Source: Desulfobacteraceae bacterium | GTDB taxonomy: Bacteria; Desulfobacterota; Desulfobacteria; Desulfobacterales; Desulfosarcinaceae | Direction of reading: 5' to 3' | Length of the DNA stretch: 64,000 nt | Assembly (NCBI GenBank): GCA_003599575.1 | Contig: QZKV01000074.1 | Location: 1-64,000, forward strand | Shown: in pieces, positions 25,377-34,691 of the stretch | Layout: every line of letters starts with the position of its first letter | Position numbering within the stretch: the stretch's first letter is position 1 | The notes under the pieces: model-generated | Databases searched by the model: none | What the model was told of the DNA's origin: nothing | Seen by the model: only the letters and a program-made list of their open reading frames with translations | Translations under genes and position numbers: made by a program

Positions 25377-26292
25377 TCATCCAGACAAAGCAAAACGTTG
25401 CGGCCATCCCCCATTTTGAGCCCAGGGCCGCGGCATTGAGCGCGCGGCATCAAGCAGCTTTAATAAGCCTACCATCGCCGGTGTGCGCGCATCATGGATC
25501 GAGTACTTGACCTTGTCCCGGTTCTGATCTTTGACAACTTTTGCTGCAATGAACAGCAGTCGCAGCCTTGCAATGCGGATGGTATTGGCTGCTATGCCCT
25601 TCAGACCCGACCCCGTCGCCTGCTCATCGCGACCGGACTTTTTGCTCATCATACTTGAAGCGGCGAAAAGTTTCATGTAGCGCCAGATGCTGTAAGCGAG
25701 CATCACCAGCTGAAAGAAAGCATAATTGTTCCTGAACTTGGCCGATGGAACAGCCTCCAGTTCTTCTCGCTTGGCTTCACCGACGAGGTTCTCCACATCG
25801 GCACGCTTATCATACTGAGCGATAATTTCGTGAGCGCTGCCGCTAAGGCTAGTGCAAAATATCCGATATGTGTAGCGGTCGTCTTCAAAAAGCACACACT
25901 GAAATCGGCTGGTTCGCACCGGAAGTTTCGGTTTCTTTTGGTATGCGCATGGCTACAAACCGGCACGGCGCCTCCCAGCCCAGCGGCTGATAAACGCAGC
26001 TGTTGAACTCAATGTCTTGGTGCTGCCGACCACGATACCAGGCGGCGGGTTCAAAAGGCGGATTGCCTCTTTTATTGGCGATGATAAAATCAAATCCGCA
26101 GGCACGCGCGGCCGCAATGCTTTCCCAACTGAAAAATTCTCCATCGGCCCTGAGCAGCACCTGTTTGACACAGCCCGGCAGGTTGGCCTTGATTTTAAGG
26201 ATAAAGTCAGCTGTTTGTTTGCCGGAAATCGTTTCGCCCTTGCGCAGCTTGCCGAGCATGTACTCGCGGGTTTGGGAGATAAAGCAAAGCAC
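25377..26292 (-). pseudogene. IS1380-type transposase, truncated and frameshifted
   Basis: Two frames overlap near 25885-25919. The upstream part reads LLRADGEFFSWESIAAARAC with GFDFIIANKRGN (DDE transposase core); the downstream part reads YDKRADVENLVGEAKREELE and FFQLVMLAYSIWRYMK, typical of the C-terminus. The N-terminal ~200 residues are replaced by an IS3 fragment. Confidence 0.7.
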
Positions 26293-26475
26293 CGCAGATC
26301 CCCAGGTTCCGGGCTGCCTCTGTTATCTTGTATCCTTGTTCGGTGATCAATTTGACAGCGTCAACTTTGAATTCTTTGGTAAAGCCTCTGCGGTTCCGAC
26401 TCATGTTTCACCTCCAAAAGATGGTTGGTTATACCTCATGCTTTTCGGAGTGTCCATTTTGACTGTACCACCTCA
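26293..26475 (-). mobile_element. IS3-family 5' end fragment (OrfA N-terminus)
   Basis: ATG 26404 with GGAGG opens MSRNRRGFTKEFKVDAVKLI and TEQGYKITEAARNLGI, the helix-turn-helix of IS3/IS911 OrfA, then runs into the IS1380 fragment. The outer end at about 26450-26475 (tgaggtggtacagtc on the minus strand) looks like an IS3 terminal repeat. Two ISs are joined head to body. Confidence 0.65.
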
Positions 26476-26781
26476 AAATCTAAACTTGATGATAAGGAGC
26501 AGGAAATAGAACACCTCTTAAAATTGAAAGTTACCAAGGCCAACATTGCTAAGATCGTTGGTTGTTCGTGGTCGGCTTTGAATTCGTTTATAAGACAAGA
26601 AAGCTCTTTATACGTTGATCAAAATTTGAAATTTCATTATAAAGATTTGAGATTTGTTGACGTTTCATTTGAGACAGAAAAATGTATAGCCAACAAACCA
26701 GTAACTATTATGAAGATGTCATATTTAATTTTAACTGGATCGGATACTGGGGATGTAATTGAAATCATGGAATCTGCATAA
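26474..26781 (+). pseudogene. HTH protein remnant, 5' end lost to the IS3 insertion
   Basis: The frame is protein-like from about 26474: LDDKEQEIEHLLKLKVTKAN, IAKIVGCSWSALNSFIRQES (resolvase/Hin-like helix-turn-helix), and a C-terminal half with KFHYKDLRFVDVSFE. The upstream codons are IS DNA, so the true start is missing. It overlaps the start of the next gene by 23 bp. Confidence 0.45.
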
Positions 26782-27286
26782 AATTTTGCCCTTATCTATA
26801 TACATTATATGTATTTTGGGTGTTCCATCTTTTCCTATTGCTCAGGACAAAATAGTTCAGGAAACTCACGGCAACCAAGCCTCTGCTGCTTATTCAAAGT
26901 ACGGTAATGTAACCATTATTTATCAAAATTTATCGGAAGAAGAACGAGAACTTATTTTTCACCAGTTGAAAAATAATCAACAACTTATTGACCGCCTTAT
27001 TAAAGAAAATGATCGTCTCACAAAGGAAAACGAGACGCTAAAAGCCAATCGGGTAAAAAGGGAGGCAGAGATTCATAAATTTGTACGGGAATATGCCGAA
27101 TTAAGGAATTCTATTATTAAATTATCTCAATCTAACGAGCAGGATAATAAAATAAAAGAAGCCGCAAAAGCAGCCTTGATTAAAGGGGACTTATCAAAGG
27201 CAAGGGGTACGATGGCCGTCTACTCACCACATGGAATAAAGGCAGGTTATAGTCCAAATGGAACGCGCATTGGAAAAAGCCCATAG
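26759..27286 (+). CDS. Exported coiled-coil protein with GNQASA motif
   Basis: 175 aa from a TTG start (26759) overlapping the preceding frame. Signal peptide or membrane anchor: ILPLSIYIICILGVPSFPIA. Then ETHGNQASAAYSKYGNVTII, followed by a coiled coil (~55-125: LIDRLIKENDRLTKENETLK). The C-terminus repeats short turns YSPHGIK, YSPNGTR. Unknown function. Fourteen bp upstream of the next membrane protein, with which it shares a motif. Confidence 0.6.
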   Translation: MKSWNLHKILPLSIYIICILGVPSFPIAQDKIVQETHGNQASAAYSKYGNVTIIYQNLSEEERELIFHQLKNNQQLIDRLIKENDRLTKENETLKANRVKREAEIHKFVREYAELRNSIIKLSQSNEQDNKIKEAAKAALIKGDLSKARGTMAVYSPHGIKAGYSPNGTRIGKSP

Positions 27287-27300
27287 GCAAGATTCAGATT

Positions 27301-27591
27301 ATGGAATTCAGTTATAAGAACGCTGAAGAACTATTTGAGGCTGTAAAGAACAAACCAGTAAAGGCCCTCTTGGTTTGTTTCTTAACATTTATTGTGCTTG
27401 CAGCCGGAGCATGGGCTTATAATTTCTTTTCTGAGTTTGGCAAGAGACATGATATAAAATTATCAAGTCCAGCTGAAAGCTCAGCTCCTCAACAACAAAA
27501 ACCAAGCGTAAGCCAGCAGACAGAAGGCGATCAAAGTCCAGCAATTATATCAGATGGTGATGTGAAGGTTGATTATAGAGGCAAAAAATGA
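27301..27591 (+). CDS. Small single-pass membrane protein with GDQSPA motif
   Basis: 96 aa. N-terminal ~20 cytoplasmic residues, one membrane helix (ALLVCFLTFIVLAAGAWAY), a Gln/Ser-rich linker and a C-terminal EGDQSPAIISDGDVKVDY. The C-terminal motif matches the upstream protein's G(N/D)Q-(S)xA-xxx-G(N/D)V-xxxY. Probably the second gene of a two-gene unit. Function unknown. Confidence 0.6.
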   Translation: MEFSYKNAEELFEAVKNKPVKALLVCFLTFIVLAAGAWAYNFFSEFGKRHDIKLSSPAESSAPQQQKPSVSQQTEGDQSPAIISDGDVKVDYRGKK

Positions 27592-27766
27592 AATCTCACA
27601 GAATCATTATCCCGGGTTCGACAGTCATAGGCATAAAATTGCTTCCAAAATCATGTAACTACCTGTTTTTTCGTGTCTGGGGTCTAATTTAAGCTCAAAA
27701 AACATAGGCACACGATATCTGTTTTTATTGTCGACATAACGACCAATACATGCTTAACCAATAGGC

Positions 27767-28227
27767 ATGTATCTGCGAACCATAAAGCGTAAAAACAAAG
27801 ACGGCTCGGTCGTAGAATATGTCCAGCTGGCCAATAACGTCTGGAACAAGGATAAAGGCTTTGCCCAGGCGCAAGTCATTCACTCCTTTGGCCGCAGCGA
27901 CCAGCTTGATGTTGAAGCCTTAAAGCGTCTGATAAAAAGCGCCAGCCGCTTTCTCGACCCGCAAGATGCCATCCGCCTCGAACGTAAAAGCAGCGATCTA
28001 AAATTTGTCAGCAGCCGGCCAGCCGGCGGCTCTCATCTGCTAAAGGGCCTGTGGCAAAGACTCAATATCGACGATTGCTTGAAAAAGGCGCTGGATCAAC
28101 GATCCTTTACCGCCCCGGTGGCCGAAGCTCTGTTTGCCATGGTGGCCAACCGGGCTCTTGCGCCGTCATCAAAGCTGGCCATCGAACAGTGGGCGGCCGA
28201 AGAGGTGTACTTTGGCGAGCATCCGGA
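27767..28227 (+). pseudogene. IS1634 transposase, N-terminal part
   Basis: Starts ATG 27767 (MYLRTIKRKNKDGSVVEYVQ), contains LAPSSKLAIEQWAAEEVYFG, and is interrupted after the codons for His-Pro by the nested transposon. Joined to 31522-32695 it gives exactly 545 codons in one frame. Confidence 0.85.
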
Positions 28228-28318
28228 TGTTGATTCCCGGATTACTCTGACCAAAATTTCCTGATTATCCTGACCATCCAGAACGATTTCCGGATTAATT
28301 GGACCCGGCCATCTCACC

Positions 28319-28603
28319 TCAAGATACCTGCAAATGTTGCATTAAAAACTCTACCGCTTCGGTGAAGCATACGTTGCCGACCGCCATAACCATATCGATC
28401 GGATTGAAGTTCATCTTACAATTAAAACATCTTGCCAGATTAGTTTTACTGTTGGTAGCCGTATTACAATTGTGGCATAGAGGACAGCGGAACCGCAGCC
28501 ACTTGCCGCCTGGCTTTATCTCCATGTTCATATGAGTAATGACTTTTTCGATGGGGATCTGGTTGCGCAGTGATCGTAAAAGGGCCGAAGAATAATGGGA
28601 CAT
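28319..28603 (-). CDS. CHC2-type zinc-finger protein of the transposon
   Basis: 94 aa. A primase-like CHC2 zinc finger is visible: FRCPLCHN...ARCFNCKMNFNPIDMV. No primase catalytic domain follows. It is the last gene of the element, 62 bp after the ATPase. Role in transposition unknown; possibly target or replication-fork recognition (inference). Confidence 0.65.
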   Translation of the reverse strand: MSHYSSALLRSLRNQIPIEKVITHMNMEIKPGGKWLRFRCPLCHNCNTATNSKTNLARCFNCKMNFNPIDMVMAVGNVCFTEAVEFLMQHLQVS

Positions 28604-28665
28604 ATTTCACCTTTACGGCAAAAAGGCCCGACCAGAGGGCCGGGCACAGGAGTATGAAGAGGGAT

Positions 28666-29475
28666 CTAAAAGATTTCTGTCGACGCCGTGCGGACATGCT
28701 CGGCGGTGACCGTGCGGGACTTATTTTTGGCGGCCACGATGATGGCGCCACGGGCCAGATGATTGGCCTTTCGGAACAACCCGCCTGAGCCCTGGTGGAT
28801 GGCCGTAACCGCCGCGTTTTCAAAGATGTCATGAGTTACCCCGCAGATGGCCAAATGATGCAGCAAATACTCGTGCATCTGGGCCCGCGAGACCCCTTCC
28901 AGGTGGCTGCGGGCGACAATGCGCGAGGCAAGCGGAAGAGATGATCGATACATGAGGGAGTCTGCCAGGTTGGCCTGACCGGCCAAAACGATGGGAAGAT
29001 ACGGTTTGGAGTCTTTTTCAAACTGGGTCAGGGTGTGCAGCTCGGCAAAGACCTCAAGGCGCAGCAGCGAAGCCTCATCGATTACCAATACGACCTTGAG
29101 ACGCTTGTTTTGCACCAATTCCAGAAGTTCGTTTCTGATGCGCTGGACCATGATGGCCTTGGATACGCCGGCCATTGAGGCGCCCAGGGCATGCAGCAAT
29201 TGTCGATACAGCTCTGAGATCGGTCCGGTGGTCGCCACAAAATACAAGCTGCGGTACTCGGAAGGGTGCAGCATTCCGGTCACATAGCGCAGGGCCGTGG
29301 ATTTTCCGCTGCCGATCTCGCCGGTGACAAGGGCAATGGCGCCGATACTCATGGCATAATGCACTCTTTCGGACACCGACTGCAGGGCCGGGGTTTGCAT
29401 AATGTGTTCAAGATCGATGTCGGCGGCAAACGCTTCACGCTGCATTTCAAAAAAGACTCGATATTGTGCATTCAT
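28666..29475 (-). CDS. TnsC/MuB/ExeA-like AAA ATPase
   Basis: 269 aa. Walker A in LVTGEIGSGKSTALRYV (near residue 50), Walker B in VVLVIDEASLL, sensor in LPIVLAGQANL. AAA_22/ExeA-like ATPases of this type deliver the target to a DDE transposase. Eleven bp after the transposase gene. Normal length and apparently intact. Confidence 0.85.
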   Translation of the reverse strand: MNAQYRVFFEMQREAFAADIDLEHIMQTPALQSVSERVHYAMSIGAIALVTGEIGSGKSTALRYVTGMLHPSEYRSLYFVATTGPISELYRQLLHALGASMAGVSKAIMVQRIRNELLELVQNKRLKVVLVIDEASLLRLEVFAELHTLTQFEKDSKPYLPIVLAGQANLADSLMYRSSLPLASRIVARSHLEGVSRAQMHEYLLHHLAICGVTHDIFENAAVTAIHQGSGGLFRKANHLARGAIIVAAKNKSRTVTAEHVRTASTEIF

Positions 29476-29486
29476 GACAGACCTCC

Positions 29487-30767
29487 TTAGAAGACACCGC
29501 CGCTTTTGTGGCCATGGCCATTTTCGGTATCGATTTGGGTCTGGTGGTTTTTGTCGCGTTTGACCCGGCAGTTGACCGCAAGATCAACCGGGTGCAGGTA
29601 GCCGTAACTTTTGTGGGCATGACGCGCCTCCACCTTGTTGGGGCGATCCGGGTGGTAGAGTAAATCCACGCGCTGACCGATCAGGCAAACCGGAGCCTCA
29701 AAAAGATGCCCGTTTAAAATGACGGCGCGGTCTTTGGCCACCTTTCTTCGGGCAACGCAGCGAAAATGATCGCTTAAGTTGTCCGGCGCTGAGCGGATGC
29801 ACTGCATGTGGGCGGCAAATCGGTCAGCCGGAGTGGTGCCGATGCCGCCGTGGGGCTTGCTGTGATATTCATTGCGCAGCCAATCTTCCAATTTTTGATT
29901 GAGCGCATCCAGCGTCAGGGGCAAGCTCAGGGCCGCTAAAAACTGCTCGCGCACCCGGCGGTAAAAGCGTTCTATTTTACCCTTGCCTTGCGGTTTGTAG
30001 GGCCTTGCGTGAACCAGGGCGATCCCCAATGAGGCGCAGACATGTTCGAGGTGATGCGAACGATAGGCGCTGCCATTGTCGACATAGAGTTTTCTGGGAA
30101 GCCCGCGTCTTAGCATGGCCTTTTCGAAGGCATCCAAAAATGCTTCCAGTTTCTCAGATAGATAAAAACGCGCATAGGGCACAAGACGGCTGTGATCATC
30201 GATGAAAGCAATCAAATAAGACTTTTTGTTCCGCGGTTCGGCCGCCACCATCGGACCGTGCATCACATCGCTTTGCCACAGATCATTGGGCAGTTCGGCT
30301 TCGAACTTGCGCCGGTCCTCGCTGCCCGGGGCTACTTCCATCAAATGCCGATCATGCAAGAAGCGGTAAACGGTCGTGGTTTTAAGCTGGGTGCCGGCGC
30401 TGACAAGGCCGCGCTCGCGCATGGCCCTGATCAGCATCGGCACTGTCGCTTTGGGCATGCTCTTTTTTAAGGCGATCAGATTTTCGGCCGTCATTTCATC
30501 GATGGCGCGGGTTTTCGTTTTATCCTCGCGCTCTTTGGGATAAAGCGATTCGAGTCGGCCACCGCTTTGTTTATAGCGTTTTACCCAGCTTAAGATCGCC
30601 GCCCGGCTGATTCTGGTACGTGCTGAAAAGGGGATCGCCCACTTGCGGGCGCACTTTTGCGCAAGCAGCCGCTGCTGTTCGCCAAATTCAAGCGTTGTGC
30701 TGCCGACAAATTCGTGAATGACGCTGAAGCGGAACACGGCAATCTGCTTTTTCTTATCTTCGCTCAT
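29487..30767 (-). CDS. DDE (rve) transposase of the nested element
   Basis: 426 aa from ATG 30767, chosen for GGAGGG 8 nt upstream. N-terminal helix-turn-helix region (RISRAAILSWVKRYKQSGG), retroviral-integrase catalytic core with D in WQSDVMHGP, D in YVDNGSAYRS and E in PQGKGKIERFYR, and a Mu-type C-terminal beta domain (AVILNGHLFEAP). Full catalytic triad, so possibly active. First of the transposase-ATPase pair. Confidence 0.88.
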   Translation of the reverse strand: MSEDKKKQIAVFRFSVIHEFVGSTTLEFGEQQRLLAQKCARKWAIPFSARTRISRAAILSWVKRYKQSGGRLESLYPKEREDKTKTRAIDEMTAENLIALKKSMPKATVPMLIRAMRERGLVSAGTQLKTTTVYRFLHDRHLMEVAPGSEDRRKFEAELPNDLWQSDVMHGPMVAAEPRNKKSYLIAFIDDHSRLVPYARFYLSEKLEAFLDAFEKAMLRRGLPRKLYVDNGSAYRSHHLEHVCASLGIALVHARPYKPQGKGKIERFYRRVREQFLAALSLPLTLDALNQKLEDWLRNEYHSKPHGGIGTTPADRFAAHMQCIRSAPDNLSDHFRCVARRKVAKDRAVILNGHLFEAPVCLIGQRVDLLYHPDRPNKVEARHAHKSYGYLHPVDLAVNCRVKRDKNHQTQIDTENGHGHKSGGVF

Positions 30768-30884
30768 GGAAACAACCCTCCTTTTGCTTTTTTTGCGCTC
30801 ATAGCCCATTTTCCCGCAGGGCATAAGCGAAGCCTTCGGTAGGTTGCTGTCCGATGAAAAAGACTGCCGCGTTAAAATGACGCT

Positions 30885-31322
30885 TCAGACCGGCACGATG
30901 GCCAGTTGCCACAGCCGGTCAAAGCCCGCTATCAGGCACTTTCGCCACTGCAGGCCCAAATAGACCAGCACCTTGCGCTTAAGGGAACAAAGCCAGTGGC
31001 GCCCCCGCGCACCATGGTCCGGCGAAGGCCAGCGCCCGATTTCAATCCTTCGCGCCAGCCGGGATTTGATGGCGGCAATAGTACTTTGGAACCGGCGAAA
31101 GTAGCCCCTGGGCCGGCATTTGATAACGCATCCGCATAAAGGACATAAAAAGCGCCTCATGGGTAAAGCGGCGGGGTATCCCTCAAAAAGGGTGGCTGAA
31201 AACCCATGTCCCCACAGATGGCTTTGGCGGCAGCACGGGCATATGGCGGGTTTTTTCCAGGGAAAATTTCGTCCGAGCAAAAACAGCTTCTTGAGATCCA
31301 CGTCAACAGATAGTATCATCAT
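30885..31322 (-). CDS. Zinc-ribbon protein of the transposon (DUF6431-like)
   Basis: About 145 aa from ATG 31322 (a longer frame runs to 31388; no clear ribosome site for either). Two CxxC pairs: ICPCCRQSHLWGHGF and FLCPLCGCVIKCRPRGYF, then a basic helical tail. It resembles the DUF6431-type proteins I associate with such transposases; the assignment is from memory. Possibly an end-binding or regulatory protein. Confidence 0.6.
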   Translation of the reverse strand: MMILSVDVDLKKLFLLGRNFPWKKPAICPCCRQSHLWGHGFSATLFEGYPAALPMRRFLCPLCGCVIKCRPRGYFRRFQSTIAAIKSRLARRIEIGRWPSPDHGARGRHWLCSLKRKVLVYLGLQWRKCLIAGFDRLWQLAIVPV

Positions 31323-31521
31323 CAGGTCTTTTGTTGAGGCCACCCATGTGGCCCCTGTTTTGGGCAGTTGGGTTCTGCGAAAACCCAACTGCCTTTTTCA
31401 TCAAACAAAAAAGCCCCTTCCACGAGGGGCCATTTAATTCGATAATCCCTATCTGTTTGTCAAACTAATCTGAAAATACCGGCGGGGTATTTGCTGTTTT
31501 AATCTGGTTTTCTACACCGGA

Positions 31522-32695
31522 GTTGCAGGTTCAGCACTTTTACCGCTCCATGGATTTTTTGCTTGAACACGGAGAGGCCATACAGAAAGAAGTCTTCTGG
31601 TCCACGGCCAACTTGCTCAACCTGACCGTCGATCTGATCTTTTTCGATACCACCAACACCTATTTTGAGATCGACGAGCCGGGACCCTCTGATTTGAAGG
31701 CCTACGGCAAATCCAAGCAAAAGCGCGATGATTTGCCCCAGGTAACGATCGGTCTTGCGGTCACCCGCGAAGGCATCCCGGTTCGCTGTTGGGTGCTGCC
31801 GGGCAACCAGCATGACAGCAAGTGCGTCGATCAGGTGCAAAAGGACTTAAACAGCTGGAACCTGGGTCGGGTGGTCTGGGTAATGGACCGCGGCATGAGC
31901 AGCGAAGAAAATCAGCGGATCCTTCAGCGAGGCTGCGGCCAATACATCCTGGGTGAAAAGCTCAGCGGCGATCATCTCAACGAAGCGGCCCTGGCCCATC
32001 CAGGACGGTTTAAGGTAGTGGCCGATAATCTTCACATCAAAGAAGTCTTTGCTGGTGAGGGAACAGGCCGACGCCGCTATGTGATCGCTTACAATCCCAA
32101 ACAAGCTGAGCTTGACCGCATCAACCGCGAGCAGATCTTAGAACGTCTGTCCTGTGAACTGGAAGTGCTCAACCGCAACAACAAGACCAAAGCCCAATGC
32201 AAGCTGCTGCTGCACCGCTCCATGGGGCGCTATGTCAAAGAGCTTAAGAGCGGAAAGCTCAAAATCGATAAGACCAAAGTTGCCCAGGATGAAAAGCTTG
32301 ACGGCAAGTATCTGCTATCTACCAGCGATCAGCACATGTCAGCCGAAGATATCGCCCTGGGCTACAAGCAGCTGCTGGAAGTCGAACGAGCCTTCAGGAC
32401 ACTGAAGAGCACCTTGTGCCTGCGCCCGGTGTATCACTCCAAAGACGATCGCATCCGTTCCCATGTTCTTATCTGCTGGCTGGCGCTTTTGCTGGTGCGC
32501 ATCGCCGAAGTGGAAACCGAGCTGACCTGGCCCAGAATCCGCAGGCAGATGCAGCAGCTAAATTTAATCGAATTTTTTGACAATAATGGACGTATTCTCC
32601 AGCACACCGAACTGACCGCCAATCAACGCAACTTATTGAATAAGCTTAGAATCAAGTCTCCCAAACGCGTCCTGAAAGTCGATTTGTCCTCATAA
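31522..32695 (+). pseudogene. IS1634 transposase, C-terminal part
   Basis: Resumes in frame as LQVQHFYRSMDFLLEHGEAI. Catalytic Asp in FFDTTNTYFE, second Asp in VVWVMDRGMSSEE, Glu region LEVERAFRTLKSTLCLRPVY, ending VLKVDLSS. Intact apart from separation from its N-terminal part. Confidence 0.85.
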
Positions 32696-32995
32696 TTTCA
32701 TAGGCACTACGTTGAATTTCGTTCAGTGTGTATCTGATTGATATGTTGTCGTTTTCTCGTTTTCGTGTAACTATGACTGTCGAACCCGGGTTTCTGATTC
32801 TGACATTTCCAATTTTCATTTCCTCCTTAGGAAAAGGGTCGCCTTTAATCGTGTTTAATCGAGGACCACATTCGGTCTTTCAGATGTATTGAGATGGGTC
32901 TTTGGCGGGAACCGATGATTTCAAAATTGAAGAAAGGAACCCTAAGCAGGCCCTTAATTTGAAGATATAAGCAGCATACAGATTGCTTGCCAGTA

Positions 32996-33847
32996 CTATC
33001 GATACAGATATTCTATAATTTCAACCGTATCTTTTATCGTTTTCAGAGCGAGTCCTCTAAAGCTATACCCTGGTATTTCCTTAATATGAAGAACATTATT
33101 GCCACGCTCTCTAATTTCATTGGCAAGTTTTTTATGACCGTCAGATAGCAATTTTGAATTTCTTGCGACGCTAATGAATCTTGTAAGAGGGTCCTCCTCA
33201 GAAAGATTTATTACATTGGACATTCTTTTATTACTGCTTTTGATAAAGTAACCCTTTGATCTCAATTTTTCCCGCAAAGCCAATTCAAGCAAAGCTCTGC
33301 TTAAGGAAATGCCTGCTTTATCCAATCCAAATGCGAACGCTTCTTTAATCTCTTCGAAATATACAATTACATTATGAGGCAGTTTTGAAGATGTGATAAT
33401 TGCTCCAACCTGAGCTTTGCGAGCATAATAGCTCGGAATATAAAACCAAGAAAAAAAATCGTCCCAAAGCTCATCGAAATTATCATTAAAGTACTCCTCT
33501 ATTTCAATCCGCACTTTTTTACTGTCGGTATCTATATTCTTGTTTATAATCGCAGCGAGATTTTCGGCAAAATTCAACGTTTCGAAATTTACTTTTTTTC
33601 TGAGCTTATCAATAATATTTCGCGCCTCAGGATCAATGATTTGTATTTCGCTGACATCATGCATTTCACCAAGTATTTCATTACGCTTTTCAATTGCACC
33701 AAAAGCAAGCTCTATTGCTATATTCATGAACTGGCTTGATTCTTCCTTGCCTGCTGGTTTTTTTGCTTCATAGGTTAGTTTTATGAACTCTTTTTCAAGC
33801 CTTTGAAATTCCCTAATTTGTTCAAGGAAATAAATATCAGTAGTCAT
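32996..33847 (-). CDS. Hypothetical helical protein with DUF4145-like C-terminus
   Basis: 283 aa. N-terminal half helical and charged (EQIREFQRLEKEFIKLTYEA). The C-terminal ~130 residues resemble DUF4145-type domains: SRALLELALREKLRSKG and LANEIRERGNNVLHIKE, where the RGN.VLH block corresponds to the conserved R-x-x-x-N-x-x-x-H region. Such domains occur in defence-island proteins, often as scaffolds. Alone on the minus strand. 32791-32995 upstream of its stop holds no gene. Confidence 0.55.
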   Translation of the reverse strand: MTTDIYFLEQIREFQRLEKEFIKLTYEAKKPAGKEESSQFMNIAIELAFGAIEKRNEILGEMHDVSEIQIIDPEARNIIDKLRKKVNFETLNFAENLAAIINKNIDTDSKKVRIEIEEYFNDNFDELWDDFFSWFYIPSYYARKAQVGAIITSSKLPHNVIVYFEEIKEAFAFGLDKAGISLSRALLELALREKLRSKGYFIKSSNKRMSNVINLSEEDPLTRFISVARNSKLLSDGHKKLANEIRERGNNVLHIKEIPGYSFRGLALKTIKDTVEIIEYLYR

Positions 33848-34157
33848 AATTATTCTTCCGCGTCTATAGAAGATGTCAGTTTTTAATTGATTACATATCT
33901 GAGATTGAGGGTTAATCAGATTCCATTTCGGTGATGCTATTTTTTTTTGCCAAAAATTCTGCAGATCCTCTTCAAAATTTCAGAACGGCCCGATTTCTGC
34001 TCTAAAACCGCTCTTCCGACAGTTCTAAAACCTTTCATTTTGAAAATTCAGTACGTGTTGCGATATGCATAGAACTATACGGATAAAATCTACTTTTCCC
34101 TTGCGTTTTATGCTATTTTTCCTTTAATAGCTTCAAATCGATTAAACTGAGCTGAGA
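33848..34157. other. Intergenic region between divergent genes
   Basis: AT-rich, no coding frame and no clear structured element seen; must contain the promoters of the DUF4145-like gene (minus) and the DUF3990-type gene (plus). Confidence 0.5.
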
Positions 34158-34163
34158 TTGATA

Positions 34164-34691
34164 ATGACAATCCATACCCTTCACACACCGCCTGCTTGGT
34201 CTAACGGAGCATTAAGACTATATCATGGGACTATAGAATCCCATGCGAATTCAATCATGAACAATGGCGTCGATATCTCTAAAGGGAATCCCCTGACTGA
34301 CTTTGGTACAGCCTTTTACACAACGACTATAAAGAAACAAGCCGAAACCTGGGCATGGAATCATAGCCAATTAAAATCAGAGAAGCCATTTGTCGTGTGT
34401 TTCGATTTGGACAGGGATTTAATGGCCAGTTTAGAATCCCTATCTTTCGTATGTTGTGAAAGGGATATTGATGATTTTTGGGGGTTTGTTTTTCACTGCA
34501 GAAATGGAGGGGTTGACCACAATCGAAATTTATCCCCCAAAGGCGTCTATGACTTAGTAATTGGACCGGTCTCGGCATTTTGGCGTCAAAAGCTTGCGCT
34601 TTATGGCTGTGATCAACTAAGCTTTCATTCTAAAGATGCCGAAGATGTGATCAATAAGAGTCCGAGATCCAAGTATGAAGTAGTGCCATGA
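34164..34691 (+). CDS. DUF3990-type (ADP-ribosyltransferase-fold) putative toxin
   Basis: 175 aa from ATG 34164. ART-like motifs: LRLYHGTIESHANSIMNNG (the YHGT strand), then TDFGTAFYTTT and QAETWAWNH, the DFGxGFY and WA motifs of DUF3990; VYDLVIGPVS and DQLSFHSKDA follow. Members of this clan modify targets with NAD and often act as toxins. Its stop overlaps the next gene's start (ATGA), the classical toxin-antitoxin arrangement. Target unknown. Confidence 0.7.
   Translation: MTIHTLHTPPAWSNGALRLYHGTIESHANSIMNNGVDISKGNPLTDFGTAFYTTTIKKQAETWAWNHSQLKSEKPFVVCFDLDRDLMASLESLSFVCCERDIDDFWGFVFHCRNGGVDHNRNLSPKGVYDLVIGPVSAFWRQKLALYGCDQLSFHSKDAEDVINKSPRSKYEVVP

Larger units (their letters stand above)
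28228..31516 (-). mobile_element. Complete compact DDE/AAA transposon (TnsB-TnsC/Mu-like), 3.3 kb
   Basis: Both flanks show the 5-bp target duplication ccgga (28223-28227 and 31517-31521). Ends read inward as TGTTGATTCCCGGATTA (left) and TGTAGAAAACCAGATTA (right), a TG...CA type terminus. Removing the element plus one ccgga restores the IS1634 transposase frame. Cargo on the minus strand: zinc-finger protein, DDE transposase, AAA ATPase, CHC2 protein. Confidence 0.85.
27611..32790 (+). mobile_element. IS1634-type insertion sequence, interrupted by a nested transposon
   Basis: Outer inverted repeats cccgggttcgacagtcatag at 27611-27630 and, inverted, 32771-32790: 20 bp perfect. Because cccggg is itself palindromic it may be the target duplication instead, leaving 14-bp repeats. 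Without the insert the IS is about 1.89 kb, normal for IS1634. The nested element occupies 28228-31516. Confidence 0.85.
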
